The notes beneath the pieces are model-generated. The model was given only the letters and a program-made list of their open reading frames with translations, made no database searches and was not told the origin of the DNA. A program made the position numbers and the translations under genes. From Motiliproteus sp965230735 (GTDB lineage: Bacteria > Pseudomonadota > Gammaproteobacteria > Pseudomonadales > Balneatricaceae): DNA of 64,000 nucleotides. Of the stretch, positions 44,790-52,551 are shown one piece after another (the first letter of the stretch is position 1; each line of letters opens with the position of its first letter). The stretch spans positions 1-64,000 of the forward strand of contig NZ_OZ246016.1 of the NCBI RefSeq assembly GCF_965230735.1, in the 5' to 3' direction.

Positions 44790-46157
44790 TTACAGCATCA
44801 CATACAACGCACCGCCCGGGCGAACAATATGGAGTAACGAACGTTCACCGGACTCTAAACGTTTGACCGCATCATCAGCCTGACTCAGCGGTTGCTGATT
44901 GATCGACCGGATGACATCGCCGGCGCGAATGCCTGCTTGCCAAGCGCGACTATTGGGATCGACCTGCAGTACCGCCACACCGGTTACCTGCCCCTGCAAG
45001 GGGTGATCGGGTGGAATAGCACCCAGCGTCAAGCCTCGAACCTTATCGGTTTCCGGCCCTAAGGCCACATCAGGATCGCGCTTACTGAGTCTAACCGTCA
45101 GTTGCAAGGGTTCTGCGTTACGAATCAGCTTTATCCTGACACGATTGCCCAGGCGCTGCATGCCGATCAGGTTTCGGAGCTCAGCACTGTTGGAGACGTG
45201 CTGGCCATTCACCCCGATGATGACATCACCTTCCTGAAGGCCCGATTTTTGCGCGGCAGAACCTTCCACGATCTGAGAGACGAGAACTCCAGCCTGCTGT
45301 TCTAGTCCAAATGCCTTGGCCAGATCAGTGGTCAAGTCCTGAATCAGTACCCCCAGTTGGCCCCGCCGGACTTCACCGTGGTCGACAATCTGCTCCACCA
45401 CCGCTTTCATCATGGCCGTCGGGACCGCAAAGCCAATTCCCACATTGCCGCCATTGGGTCCGATGATGGCCGTGTTGATACCCACCAATTCGCCTTGAGT
45501 AGTCACCAGCGCCCCTCCGGAATTACCGGGGTTGATAGAGGCATCGGTTTGAATAAAGTTTTCATAGCCTTCGACACCCAGGCCACTGCGCCCCAAGGCA
45601 CTGATGATGCCGTAGGTAACTGTCTGCCCGAGACCAAAAGGGTTGCCCATCGCGACAACAAAATCACCAACGCGAAGATCATTGGAATCCCCTATCTCAA
45701 CAGCAACTAAGTTCTCAGCGTCGATCTTGAGTACAGCAATATCCGTTTCTGGATCGGAACCGATCAGCTCGGCTTTCAAATTCCGCTTATCACGCAACGT
45801 GACCGTGATCTCATCGGCCTGATCAATGACATGATGATTAGTAACCACCCAGCCTTTTGCAGCATCGACGATGACACCGGACCCCAGTGATTGGTTCTGC
45901 CTTTGCGAAGGTTGAGGAATACCCCGCCCTCCATACAAATCCCCAAAGAAGTGTCGGAAGAAAGGATCGTTGAGCAACGGGTTGCTCTGGATGGTCGCAT
46001 TCGAACGGGTAGAAATATTAACCACCGCCGGTAACACGCGATCCACCATGGGAGCTAGGCTGTCATCAGGAGGTGGTGCTTTGGCACCCGCTTGCCCTAT
46101 CCACAGGGTAGCTACCAATAGACAAAGGGCCTGAAAATTACGCACTGACATTTTCAT
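44790..46157 (-). CDS. DegP/DegQ-type periplasmic serine protease
   Basis: A 455-residue HtrA-family protease/chaperone. Signal peptide about residues 1-26 (ending QAGA). The trypsin-like domain has the triad His (VVTNHHVIDQ), Asp (DPETDIAVLKID) and Ser (NPGNSGGALVTTQG). Two PDZ domains follow (about 265-350 and 365-450: GVLVSQIVEGSAAQKSGLQEGDVIIGVNG; AVLQVDPNSRAWQAGIRAGDVIRSINQ). It degrades or refolds damaged envelope proteins. Ribosome site AGAGGA. Its start overlaps the upstream unknown gene by four bases (ATGA). Likely one of several Deg paralogues in the genome, given its position by rpoH and hsp20. Confidence 0.95.
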   Translation of the reverse strand: MKMSVRNFQALCLLVATLWIGQAGAKAPPPDDSLAPMVDRVLPAVVNISTRSNATIQSNPLLNDPFFRHFFGDLYGGRGIPQPSQRQNQSLGSGVIVDAAKGWVVTNHHVIDQADEITVTLRDKRNLKAELIGSDPETDIAVLKIDAENLVAVEIGDSNDLRVGDFVVAMGNPFGLGQTVTYGIISALGRSGLGVEGYENFIQTDASINPGNSGGALVTTQGELVGINTAIIGPNGGNVGIGFAVPTAMMKAVVEQIVDHGEVRRGQLGVLIQDLTTDLAKAFGLEQQAGVLVSQIVEGSAAQKSGLQEGDVIIGVNGQHVSNSAELRNLIGMQRLGNRVRIKLIRNAEPLQLTVRLSKRDPDVALGPETDKVRGLTLGAIPPDHPLQGQVTGVAVLQVDPNSRAWQAGIRAGDVIRSINQQPLSQADDAVKRLESGERSLLHIVRPGGALYVML

Positions 46158-46717
46158 TGTTTTTTCCTCTGTGATTTCTCGGTACCGTGCTTGTGTCGTT
46201 GAAACAGGTTGCTGGCCAGATAGGAAACAGCTTCACCGTGGTTAGCCCCGGGGGACAACATCAGGTGCTCCGACAAGAACTCATCTTCGGATTCATTAAG
46301 TCGCTGCAGCGAAGTAGGGCTGAGGCGAAGATAATTGCGACTTAACTCCAAAAAACGACGTCTCGGAGCGCTGCCATGCTGGGCAAAAAAACACTGGGAC
46401 TCGGCCATCAGAACAGCGTCCTCAAGCGCCTGACTGTCACAGGCAACTCCCTCATCGAGCTGACGAAGAAGAGCTACCCCCTGCACTATTTCTTGCTCTG
46501 TAAGCCCTTGTAGTCCAGCACGCTCCAAAAGCAGCACTGTCGCTTTCGATCCCAGGGCTTGTTGCAGGTAGTAACCCTCCAGTGCGAGGATCTCGGCTGA
46601 TGAGGGGTTAGCGCAGAAATGGATCAGCCATTGGCGAGCATTCAGGAACGTCTGCGCCTGACGCGCCGAAAGTCGGTAGCTGATATCAGTACTCAAATAG
46701 CTAGATTCAGCGGCCAT
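46154..46717 (-). CDS. Unknown protein translationally coupled to DegP-like protease
   Basis: A 187-residue protein I do not recognise. No signal peptide or membrane segment is visible; the text looks helical and leucine-rich, with RLSARQAQTFLNARQWLIHFCANPSSAEILALEGYYLQQALG in the first half and a strongly basic tail (HKHGTEKSQRKKQ). The start at ATG 46717 is supported by GGGAGG eight bases upstream; a TTG 12 codons earlier has no such site. Its stop overlaps the protease start (ATGA), so the two are made together. A cytosolic protein coupled to a periplasmic protease is unusual; a regulator or stress adaptor role is possible but not shown. Confidence 0.75.
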   Translation of the reverse strand: MAAESSYLSTDISYRLSARQAQTFLNARQWLIHFCANPSSAEILALEGYYLQQALGSKATVLLLERAGLQGLTEQEIVQGVALLRQLDEGVACDSQALEDAVLMAESQCFFAQHGSAPRRRFLELSRNYLRLSPTSLQRLNESEDEFLSEHLMLSPGANHGEAVSYLASNLFQRHKHGTEKSQRKKQ

Positions 46718-46915
46718 GATCAGAGCCTCCCAAAGAGCAAAGACACCGAGCAAAATGCTGTTAGCTGATGGTGATCTCTGTTTTTCTTGCTAGGAATCGA
46801 TGAGAGATCGATGGGGGTATTCCTGTTGCACCTCTCGGACAAACAGCAGAGCTCCCAACGAACCTATAAACTTCGATTATTCAATGACAGACGGTTATGG
46901 TTGACCTTCTTCGAT

Positions 46916-46939
46916 AGGGCGGTGCTGCCGCACCGCCCT
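46916..46939. other. Hairpin downstream of hsp20
   Basis: AGGGCGGTGC (46916-46925) and GCACCGCCCT (46930-46939) form a perfect 10-base stem with loop TGCC, seven bases past the hsp20 stop. In the hsp20 direction no T-run follows (ATCGAAG), so it may only partly end transcription and let some polymerases continue into the protease genes, or protect the 3' end. Confidence 0.6.
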
Positions 46940-46945
46940 TTGGCT

Positions 46946-47416
46946 TTAGGCTGCTTCGCCTTGGTCGTCACCTTGGTGCTCAATGGCAGCAGGCTCATGA
47001 GAAATATGGATCTTCCGAGGCTTCATAGCTTCCGGGATCTCTTTGACCAGGTCGATGGTCAGCATGCCATTTTCCAATTTCGCGTCTTTTACCTCCACAT
47101 AGTCTGCCAGGCTGAACTTACGCTCAAAGTTTCGGGTCGCAATCCCTTGGTAAAGGAAGCGTCGTTTCTTGTCGTCCGTACTCTTCGAGCCACGCACGGT
47201 TAACACTCCGCTTTCAACTTCCAGCTCCAGATCTTTCTCTTCAAAACCGGCAACGGCCAGGGTGATGCTGTACCTCAGATCATCCACTACCTCGATGTTG
47301 TAGGGCGGGTAGCCGTTACCAGACTGGTTGTGCTGCAGGGTTTGATCCAGCAGCGATGCCAGACGATCAAAACCGACAGAACTCCGATAGAGCGGTGAGA
47401 AATCAATAGTGTTCAT
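46946..47416 (-). CDS. Small heat-shock protein (Hsp20/IbpA family)
   Basis: A 156-residue ATP-independent holdase. The start MNTIDFSPLYRSSVGFDRLASLLD is typical of IbpA. The alpha-crystallin domain (about residues 36-128) has YPPYNIEVVDDLRYSITLAVAGFEEKDLELEVESGVLTVRG, GIATRNFERKFSLADYVEV and LENGMLTIDLVKEIPE. The flexible tail contains MKPRKIHI, with an I-x-I-like motif for oligomer contacts. Ribosome site GGAGGA lies in a predicted thermosensor hairpin. ATG 47416 is preferred to a longer start without a good site. A sigma-32-like promoter precedes it. Confidence 0.96.
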   Translation of the reverse strand: MNTIDFSPLYRSSVGFDRLASLLDQTLQHNQSGNGYPPYNIEVVDDLRYSITLAVAGFEEKDLELEVESGVLTVRGSKSTDDKKRRFLYQGIATRNFERKFSLADYVEVKDAKLENGMLTIDLVKEIPEAMKPRKIHISHEPAAIEHQGDDQGEAA

Positions 47417-47419
47417 GAC

Positions 47420-47440
47420 ATATCCTCCAATGAGCAATAT
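47420..47440 (-). promoter_or_regulatory. ROSE-like RNA thermometer over the hsp20 ribosome site
   Basis: On the hsp20 strand AUAUUGCUC is followed by the loop AUUG and GAGGAUAU. AUAU pairs with AUAU, U-G, the G of UUGCU is bulged, and CUC pairs with GAG. The Shine-Dalgarno GGAGGA is thus buried, and the start ATG lies three bases beyond the stem. A UUGCU (U-U/C-GCU) element with a bulged G facing the ribosome site is the defining feature of ROSE thermometers before small heat-shock genes in alpha- and gammaproteobacteria. The fold was drawn by eye. Confidence 0.7.
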
Positions 47441-47506
47441 GAGATAAAGATATTGATGCAGTGCAGATAGGAGCTGAGTCCAGCCTCCTTCCCCATGCAA
47501 TTACTC

Positions 47507-47534
47507 AAGTAAGGATGAGAACAATCTTTTCAAG
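47507..47534 (-). promoter_or_regulatory. Candidate sigma-32 promoter of hsp20
   Basis: Read on the minus strand: -35 CTTGAA (47534-47529), 14-base spacer, -10 CCTTACTT (47514-47507). It would start transcription about 80 bases before the hsp20 ATG. The -10 resembles the CCTTATCT before the rpoH-like gene and departs from the CCCCAT consensus in the same way. Confidence 0.5.
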
Positions 47535-47789
47535 ATATTGATCTGAAGTTTTTCTGAAAGACGCCGCCGAACTGACAGCAACGAGTAAATCATCGCGCAG
47601 CTCTCCGGTATCAGAAACCGGCAGAGCCACTGATGATCTACCCGCCCCACTGTGCCCCGGTAGTCAGGCCTGGTTGCTCGTCGATGCGGCCAAAAGCATC
47701 ATCCGTGAGCAGGTGCCGCAACGACTTGACTAAACCTGGAGTAAACAGCGGTTTTCACGGAAGTCCTTCCAGTCTGCCAGCGAATTTAA
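47535..47789. other. Intergenic region between maoP and the hsp20 promoter
   Basis: These 255 bases, part of a 373-base gene-free stretch, hold no gene I can support. I saw no clear terminator after maoP. Confidence 0.4.
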
Positions 47790-48146
47790 TCAGTCAGTAC
47801 CGATCAAAAAATCATTGGTAGACAGCTCAGGAACCAAATTCAAGCCGACTGAGTAATAGTTTTTAGCTTGGTTAACCAGACGGCAGTATCTGTCCCAGAC
47901 ACGCTCATCTTCTGTTTCTGGTTTTTTACGCCCCTGAGAGAAAGTTACGAACTGATTTTCTGCAGAGGTTTTCGGTTTGCGTTCTCCGGTCGACAAGGCC
48001 AGGTATGCATGCCCCCGTTGCGTCAACAGATCACTCTGTTTACAGGTGAACTCGCCGCATCGATCTAAACCGTGGGGGAAGTTCTCGTTGTCATGGAATT
48101 TCCTGCTGCTGGCAAAGCTTGTGGCGAAAGCAGTCTGCTGATACAT
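47790..48146 (-). CDS. maoP: MaoP family protein (DUF413)
   Basis: A 118-residue DUF413 protein, close to E. coli MaoP (YifE). Matching features are FHDNENFPHGLDRCGEFTCKQSDLL, RGHAYLALSTGERKPKT, FVTFSQGRKKPETEDERVWDRY and a polar tail. In E. coli MaoP acts with the DNA site maoS in organising the Ori macrodomain. As in E. coli it is divergent from a LysR-type hdfR, so the pair is conserved as a unit. The N-terminal ten residues and the C-terminus differ from E. coli. Confidence 0.88.
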   Translation of the reverse strand: MYQQTAFATSFASSRKFHDNENFPHGLDRCGEFTCKQSDLLTQRGHAYLALSTGERKPKTSAENQFVTFSQGRKKPETEDERVWDRYCRLVNQAKNYYSVGLNLVPELSTNDFLIGTD

Positions 48147-48283
48147 ATCACGTACTCGATGAAATTAGGTGCCCTCGAAAGGCAGTGAGATAGGCTTGAT
48201 GGCCGCAGTATGCTGTCTAGGCTATAGAGGGTAAAACGAGTTATTTTGGGACTCAGTACAAAAAAAACTGGCCGGCGGTGACT

Positions 48284-49153
48284 GTGGATTCCGTACTTTT
48301 ACGCACTTTTCTTGAGGTAGCCAAGACGCGCCATTTCGGTCGCGCTGCGGAGAACCTCTATATCACGCATTCAGCAGTCAGTTTTCGAATCCGTCAGCTG
48401 GAAGATCAGCTTGGCGCCCCACTGTTTCATCGCAAACGCAATAACCTGTCGTTGACGGTTGAAGGGGAGCGGTTGATTTCCTATGCAGAGAGTATATTGG
48501 CCACCTGGAATCTGGCGCTGCAGGATGTAGCACTATCTAAAGAGCAGGCACTGCAGATCGGTATTGGCGGCACGTCTAACGTTTGGGACACCTTTCTGCA
48601 ACATAGACTCTCGGATATCTCAGGAGCCTTTCCCAACGTAAGCCTGTCCACCGAAGTGGATAAGCAGGTCGTCCTGGTTCGCGCCGTGCTGGAACGTAAG
48701 ATCGATGTCGGATTGGTGTTTGACCCGCCCAAGGTCGCGGGCCTAACCGTCAAACCAGTCACCCAGTTTGAACTGATCCTGGTCAGCCACCAAGACGGAG
48801 TCGGTGTTGCCGATATCAGCAACACCGGCTACGTGGCTGTCGACTGGGGGATCAGCTACAACGTTCAACAGGCCAAGCTTTTTAAAGCGAATCCGATTCC
48901 GATTTTGAGAACCGGGCAGACCTATATTGCACGCAAATTTATTCTCAGTAAGGGAGGCAGCGCCTACTTACCTAGGAAATTGGTCGAAAATCAGCTGCAA
49001 TCCAAACAACTCTTCGTCGTCGCAAAAGCCCCTGCCTTATACCGTGATGTGTACGCCATCTACCTTGAAGAGTCGGACAAGGCCGAGGTGGTCGGAGATA
49101 TTGTGAATTTCCTGGCCACCACCACTCAACCGCCCTCAGCGCAGCCGGTATAA
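48284..49153 (+). CDS. hdfR: LysR-type regulator HdfR
   Basis: A 289-residue LysR regulator. The winged helix-turn-helix reads LLRTFLEVAKTRHFGRAAENLYITHSAVSFRIRQLEDQLGAPLFHRKRNNLSLTVEGERLI, almost the E. coli HdfR text. HdfR represses flagellar master genes and activates std/gltBD in enterics; targets here are unknown. I set the start at GTG 48284 (MDSVLLRTF, matching the E. coli start) rather than the GTG two codons earlier. The 131-137 bases to maoP should hold both promoters and an operator; I could not pick a clear T-N11-A dyad there. Confidence 0.9.
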   Translation: MDSVLLRTFLEVAKTRHFGRAAENLYITHSAVSFRIRQLEDQLGAPLFHRKRNNLSLTVEGERLISYAESILATWNLALQDVALSKEQALQIGIGGTSNVWDTFLQHRLSDISGAFPNVSLSTEVDKQVVLVRAVLERKIDVGLVFDPPKVAGLTVKPVTQFELILVSHQDGVGVADISNTGYVAVDWGISYNVQQAKLFKANPIPILRTGQTYIARKFILSKGGSAYLPRKLVENQLQSKQLFVVAKAPALYRDVYAIYLEESDKAEVVGDIVNFLATTTQPPSAQPV

Positions 49154-49480
49154 GTCTTTTAGGTTGCCCTAGCGTGCGGACAAACAACCATCCGGGCCTC
49201 AGCAACATCGGTAATGACTGATTAGCCAATTCCTCAGCGGGGCTTCATCCAGCGTCGAAACCCGGTGTAATCCAGCAACCGCAGCGCATACCGGATCCCC
49301 CTATCAGAAAGTCCCATCAAACTGCTTGCTGTAACTTGAACCTTAGCGATCAGGCCCAAGCCTGTTGAAATGAAATTGACCTTCAACGAAGAATTTTCTC
49401 GCTTTTCTTTTTCTCAGCTGTGCGTGACAGTGAGGCCCCCAAACCAAGGCACCCGTGGTGCCATCACTGAGTTTACATCT
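49154..49480. other. Intergenic region after hdfR
   Basis: These 327 bases hold no supportable gene. A 37-codon in-frame extension of the following small gene runs through the last 110 bases but has no protein-like composition. No clear terminator was seen after hdfR. Confidence 0.4.
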
Positions 49481-49657
49481 ATGAACTACTCTTACGAGGA
49501 TAGAGATTTTCGTGAGGACACAGTTGATCTTCCCGAACACCGCTCTGCGCAGCATCGAGACAAACAAATCCGGCAAGCGGAGATTCGTCGAGGAATTGAA
49601 GATTATCTTGAGCGCAAGGATTTAGCCTATCAAGGCAGCTGGTACGACTTCGAATGA
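49481..49657 (+). CDS. Small charged protein, possibly PA3496-like
   Basis: A 58-residue hydrophilic protein: MNYSYEDRDFREDTV, then a basic-acidic helix HRDKQIRQAEIRRGIEDYLERKDL and an aromatic end GSWYDFE. The RRxIEDYLERKxL stretch recalls small Pseudomonas proteins of the PA3496 group, whose function is poorly known; this link is from memory and tentative. A longer start at 49370 is possible. A strong hairpin terminator follows seven bases after the stop, which supports expression as its own unit. Confidence 0.55.
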   Translation: MNYSYEDRDFREDTVDLPEHRSAQHRDKQIRQAEIRRGIEDYLERKDLAYQGSWYDFE

Positions 49658-49664
49658 TCTCGGT

Positions 49665-49716
49665 GACAAGGGGAGAAACGCTACAACGGCCGACGTCTCC
49701 CCTTGTCGTTATCTTG
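49665..49716 (+). terminator. Long-stem terminator after the small gene
   Basis: GACAAGGGGAGA (49665-49676) and TCTCCCCTTGTC (49696-49707) are perfect 12-base complements with a 19-base loop, followed by GTTATCTT. A convincing hairpin with a moderate uridine tail. Confidence 0.75.
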
Positions 49717-50016
49717 GTGGTGATAGTGTCGAACTATCCTTTGCTTTATCGTTGATTGTTATCACCACTGCCCCCCCGCCAGCCCCCTTTCCAACGACAT
49801 AAACCGGCCGCTTTTTTGACTCCCAATCCATACCTTTTGGATATTTCGATTCAATCTTCGATACCGTTGTTGGGAGGCATCGCCTAACACATCAGTTTAT
49901 CCAGATAGCAATAAGACTCTACTTCGGCGATATAGTCGTGATCGATACTCTCAGCTACCATGCAAAAAGGCATGAAGCCTTAGATCACATGTATCACTGC
50001 TTTGGGAAGAGCTTTT
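49717..50016 (+). other. Leader region upstream of mgtE
   Basis: Exactly 300 bases without a gene, AT-richer than the flanks, with C-runs (around 49770-49790) and T-runs. A magnesium-sensing leader would be expected for mgtE in some bacteria, but I could not recognise an M-box or other known riboswitch by eye. Confidence 0.35.
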
Positions 50017-51381
50017 ATGATTGATGTCACTACCCTCGACTCGACCTACTTCGATGTCGATCAAGTGATCAGAGCGATTCGCGACAATGACTTACCTCGA
50101 CTCGAAGCGCAGCTAAACACTGCTTCTGCGGCTGACATCGCTGATTTATTGGCGGCTCTACTGCCGACCCAACGCTCAATCCTTTGGGGGCTGATAAACG
50201 AGAAACTGCAGACGGAAACCATCCCCTTGTTGAGACCGGAGTTGAGGGGCGGGATCCTGGAAGAGATGGATGCCCAACAGCTCATCCAGGCTGCAGAGAC
50301 AATGGAGGCCAAGACTCTCGCCGGGGTAATCGGTGATTTACCAATCCAAGCTTCCGATGCGGTCATAGAAGCGCTCGAACAAGACCATCGACAACGTCTG
50401 GAGCAGGTCCTGAGCTATGCGGAAGGGACTGCGGGACGGATGATGCAAACCGCCACGCTCAGCGTCCGCAAAGACGTGACCTTTGCTGTCGTTTTACGCT
50501 GGTTACGGATGCAGCAGCAATTACCCCCGTTAACCGATTCACTGATGGTTATCGATCACTCAGGACACTACCTGGGTAAACTGATGTTATCCGAGATCCT
50601 AACGGGTGCTCCTGATACTCCGGTCGAACAAGCCATGGTTGGCTCGGAAGAGGTGGTCCGCTGCGATTTACCGGAACACGAGGTAGCGGTCTTGTTCGAG
50701 AAGCGGTCTCTGATCTCTGTCGCCGTAGTCGATGACGAGGGCAAGCTATGCGGCCGTGTGACGGTTGATGATGTGGTCAATGTCATTCGTCATGAGGGCG
50801 ACAAGGCACTACTCAAGTCAGGCGGTATCGCTACAGATGAAGACCTGTTCGCTCCCATCTTTCCCAGTGCCAAACGCCGGGGCATCTGGTTGGGCGTCAA
50901 TTTGCTGACCGTGTTTGTCGCCGTCTGGATTATCGGATTATTTGAACAGGCGCTGGAACAGGTCGTAGCCTTAGCGGTATTAATGCCGATTACCGCCAGC
51001 ATGGGAGGCATTGCGGGCAGCCAGACGCTGACTCTAACCATCCGCGGCATGGCTTTGAATCAGATATCCAGAGCCAATACCCCCTGGCTGGTGCGCAAGG
51101 AACTCGCCATCGCCGCGCTCAACGGGGTGACCTGGTCAGTACTTGTCGCTGCGGTATCCTTAGCCTGGTTCGAAGATCCCGCGCTCTCCACCATCATTGC
51201 TATTGCCCTGATGATTAACTTTTTTGCTGCAGCATTATCGGGCGTCATCGTACCGCTTTTACTTAAACGCATGAACATTGATCCTGCCCTTTCGGGGGCG
51301 GTCATTCTAACTACCGTCACCGATGTCATCGGCTTTCTCAGTTTTCTGGGTATGGCTTCACTGTTCTTACTTGATATGTAA
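50017..51381 (+). CDS. mgtE: Magnesium transporter MgtE
   Basis: A 454-residue MgtE Mg2+ channel. It has an N-terminal superhelical domain (about 1-130: LLAALLPTQRSILWGLINEKLQ), then paired CBS domains (about 135-260: GRMMQTATLSVRKDVTF; LISVAVVDDEGKLCGRVTVDDVVNVI). A connecting helix and five membrane helices follow (about 285-454), with LMPITASMGGIAGSQTLTLTIRGMAL, the pore-lining signature. The cytosolic domains gate the pore by Mg2+ binding. ATG 50017 follows GGGAAGAG. Confidence 0.95.
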   Translation: MIDVTTLDSTYFDVDQVIRAIRDNDLPRLEAQLNTASAADIADLLAALLPTQRSILWGLINEKLQTETIPLLRPELRGGILEEMDAQQLIQAAETMEAKTLAGVIGDLPIQASDAVIEALEQDHRQRLEQVLSYAEGTAGRMMQTATLSVRKDVTFAVVLRWLRMQQQLPPLTDSLMVIDHSGHYLGKLMLSEILTGAPDTPVEQAMVGSEEVVRCDLPEHEVAVLFEKRSLISVAVVDDEGKLCGRVTVDDVVNVIRHEGDKALLKSGGIATDEDLFAPIFPSAKRRGIWLGVNLLTVFVAVWIIGLFEQALEQVVALAVLMPITASMGGIAGSQTLTLTIRGMALNQISRANTPWLVRKELAIAALNGVTWSVLVAAVSLAWFEDPALSTIIAIALMINFFAAALSGVIVPLLLKRMNIDPALSGAVILTTVTDVIGFLSFLGMASLFLLDM

Positions 51382-51441
51382 GCGAACAAAAAAACATGCT
51401 TTCAAACTATATTAAACAACGCTGACAAAAGAGTTAATAAC

Positions 51442-52311
51442 ATGCTAGAGAGCGATCTATTTCAAATACTTTCCAGCTCAAAGCTATTTATTAGCATATT
51501 ATTCATATCAATAATCTACTTGGTAAAAATTTATATAATTAAACTTATCAGACTAAGAAGCAAAGCAAAAAGACAAGATAAAAGACATCTGATAAACCTG
51601 ATACGCAACTTAATAAACTTAAGCGTAGTTATTTGTTTATTTAGCTATTGGTCAGAAGAGCTACAACATTTTGCTCTATCGATCGCCGCCTTCGTCGTAG
51701 CCATTGTTATTGCAACTCGAGAATTCATCCAATGTATTATCGGCTTTATCTATATCTCCGTCGCTCGACCTTTCCAGATAGGAGACTGGATTCAGGTCGG
51801 AAGTTACTGTGGTGAGGTGACCGAGACCGACTGGTCAAAGCTGACCCTGCTGGAGGTTGATGTTCATTCATACAGCCACACTGGAAAAACGTTGTTTCTT
51901 CCCAACAACATGCTCTTCTCCAGCACAATGAAGAACCTAAACTTCTTAAAACGCTACGCAACCCACACGTTCACAATAACGAGAGATCAGAGTGTCAATT
52001 TATTTTCGATTAAAGACGAGCTGCTGGATAAAGCCATTGAGCATTGCGAAGATTTTTATGATGTCGCCATTCGATATAATACATTGATAGAAAAACGACT
52101 CGACGTCACGATATCTGGACCGGCACCGACAATTCATATATCAACCACGGATATCGGTAAAAACAAAGCTACCGTCACTATTTTCTGTCCATCAGAGCAA
52201 GCATTAGAATTAGAAGAAAAGATTACCGAAGACTTTATGTCGCTCTGGTATCTAGAAAAGGCGAAAAATCCTGGCGGCAAAGAGATAGAGTGCGATGATG
52301 AAACCCTCTGA
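51442..52311 (+). CDS. Small-conductance mechanosensitive channel (MscS family)
   Basis: A 289-residue MscS-type channel that should open when turgor rises. Three membrane helices lie in the first 110 residues. The MscS beta domain follows: ISVARPFQIGDWIQVGSYCGEVTETDWSKLTLLEVDVHSYSHTGKTLFLPNNMLFSSTMKN. The pore-lining helix is ALSIAAFVVAIVIATREFIQCIIGF, less glycine-rich than E. coli MscS TM3. Composition is striking: bases 51481-51600 contain 29 G+C of 120 by hand count, against roughly 58 % in the window, with AUA and AAA-rich codon use. This suggests recent transfer. Confidence 0.9.
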   Translation: MLESDLFQILSSSKLFISILFISIIYLVKIYIIKLIRLRSKAKRQDKRHLINLIRNLINLSVVICLFSYWSEELQHFALSIAAFVVAIVIATREFIQCIIGFIYISVARPFQIGDWIQVGSYCGEVTETDWSKLTLLEVDVHSYSHTGKTLFLPNNMLFSSTMKNLNFLKRYATHTFTITRDQSVNLFSIKDELLDKAIEHCEDFYDVAIRYNTLIEKRLDVTISGPAPTIHISTTDIGKNKATVTIFCPSEQALELEEKITEDFMSLWYLEKAKNPGGKEIECDDETL

Positions 52312-52344
52312 TGATCTGCCGGCTGAGCAGGTATATGATTGCAT

Positions 52345-52363
52345 GAGGTGATTCAATCACCTC
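52345..52363. other. Inverted repeat downstream of mscS
   Basis: GAGGTGA (52345-52351) and TCACCTC (52357-52363) around TTCAA form a perfect 7-base stem, 34 bases after the mscS stop. No T-run follows. It may end or protect the mscS mRNA. Confidence 0.4.
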
Positions 52364-52511
52364 CCATCCACGACTATATCGTTAAACCATCTAAGTCTGG
52401 GCCGGATTCCAGATCATTAGATAGCCGGAGCACCTTGATCTCCAATCACTCCTGAAACAACTCACTTGATCCAATAGTCTGTTGAAATCAGAATACAACA
52501 ACCAAAAAGCT

Positions 52512-52523
52512 ATGTTATAACGT
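52512..52523. promoter_or_regulatory. Candidate Zur operator before the DUF2796 gene
   Basis: ATGTTATAACGT, a near-perfect dyad centred on TTATAA, lies about 30 bases upstream of the ATG. Zur boxes are AT-rich dyads built on TGTTATA/TATAACA halves. Only the core matches well and the flanks are imperfect, so this rests partly on the zinc-type genes downstream. Confidence 0.4.
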
Positions 52524-52551
52524 TTTTAATTAACTATAGGGTACTGTAATC

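Noticed and set aside
46720..46850. Sigma-32 promoter for the unknown-degP pair
   Set aside because: A CCCCAT-like sequence exists on the minus strand near 46812-46817, but no CTTGAA-like -35 lies at the right distance.
49717..50016. Mg2+ riboswitch (M-box) upstream of mgtE
   Set aside because: I could not recognise the conserved core by eye; a covariance-model search would be needed.
43405..52551. Complete mobile genomic island with attachment sites
   Set aside because: Accessory content and low GC fit, but no integrase, transposase or repeat of the tRNA end was found, so I report it only as a region.
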